13,395 nucleotides of DNA from positions 1-13,395 of the forward strand of contig JAEWIF010000051.1 in assembly GCA_023387335.1 (NCBI GenBank), given 5' to 3'. Position 1 is the first letter of the stretch. Every line of letters begins with the position of its first letter. This DNA is from Pseudomonadota bacterium. GTDB lineage: Bacteria; Pseudomonadota; Gammaproteobacteria; Burkholderiales; Burkholderiaceae_C. Under the pieces are notes generated by a model, which was given only the letters and a program-made list of their open reading frames with translations, was not told the DNA's origin and did not search any database. This document shows, in pieces, positions 13,081-13,395 of the stretch. A program made the translations under genes and the position numbers.

Positions 13081-13395
13081 TGGCTATCGTGGATGTGAAG
13101 GTCCCGCAACTGTCCGAATCGGTTGCCGAAGCGACCCTGTTGCAGTGGAAGAAGAAGGCCGGCGAGGCCGTGGCGCAGGACGAGATCCTGATCGAGATCG
13201 AGACCGACAAGGTGGTGCTCGAGGTGCCCGCGCCCAGCGCCGGCGTGCTGTCCGAGATCGTGGTCGCCGACGGCGGCACGGTCACCGCCGACCAGGTCAT
13301 CGCAAAGATCGACAGCGAAGGCCGCGCGTCTGCTCCGGCCGCCGCCGCGCCTGCCGCCGCCACCGCCGCGGCGCCCGCGCCCGCCGCCGCCGCCC
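13081..13395 (+). CDS. sucB: Dihydrolipoamide succinyltransferase, OGDH E2 (3' truncated)
   Basis: First 105 codons of the E2 core of the 2-oxoglutarate dehydrogenase complex (also called odhB), which moves the succinyl group from E1o to CoA; the frame runs off the window end. The N-terminal lipoyl domain (residues 2-78) begins MAIVDVKVPQLSESVAEATLLQW, with the SESV motif typical of succinyltransferases, and carries lipoyl-Lys44 in ETDKVVLEVP. An Ala/Pro linker starts near residue 83 and continues to the window edge. The subunit-binding and catalytic domains must lie downstream. It follows sucA in the usual order. The identity is secure because of both the lipoyl-domain type and the neighbour. 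Confidence 0.95.

Overview
The window is a GC-rich (roughly two thirds G+C), gene-dense stretch of a chromosome that looks betaproteobacterial, most likely Burkholderiales of the Comamonadaceae type (Ramlibacter/Variovorax-like). Three things point there: a dihydrolipoamide dehydrogenase carrying its own N-terminal lipoyl domain, a proteasome-like peptidase of the betaproteobacterial BPH type, and the style of the E1o and PrpE proteins. The genus is an inference from protein resemblance. There are no rRNA, tRNA, CRISPR, transposase or phage signals, and the window reads as core genome.

Layout: (1) 1-3441, plus strand: the 3' part of the pyruvate dehydrogenase operon, namely the E2 gene aceF (cut by the window start), a 196-aa HslV/proteasome-fold peptidase, and lpdA (E3), whose ATG overlaps the peptidase stop. 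(2) 3453-4037, minus strand: an exported NlpC/P60 cysteine peptidase converging on lpdA. (3) 4172-5293, plus strand: an exported PQQ-type sugar/aldose dehydrogenase. (4) 5313-7072, minus strand: a two-component pair, a soluble receiver-histidine kinase followed by a NarL/LuxR-type response regulator. (5) 7073-7405: a 333-bp intergenic region with a near-perfect 15-nt palindrome. (6) 7406-9967, plus strand: an isochorismatase-fold hydrolase and prpE (propionyl-CoA synthetase). (7) 10133-13395, plus strand: the start of the 2-oxoglutarate dehydrogenase operon, sucA (E1o) and the beginning of sucB (E2o), separated by a very strong GC hairpin and cut by the window end.

Together the window links the two large 2-oxoacid dehydrogenase complexes, PDH feeding the TCA cycle and OGDH within it, with acyl-CoA formation from propionate. 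E3 made by lpdA serves PDH; whether OGDH shares it or has its own copy further downstream is not visible. The two-component pair and the exported enzymes between them have no obvious functional tie to the dehydrogenases. The most unusual element is the proteasome-like peptidase translationally coupled to lpdA inside the PDH operon. Its fold and active site are recognisable, but its substrates and any unfoldase partner are not. Otherwise the region is mostly ordinary, and the remaining findings are candidate regulatory structures.
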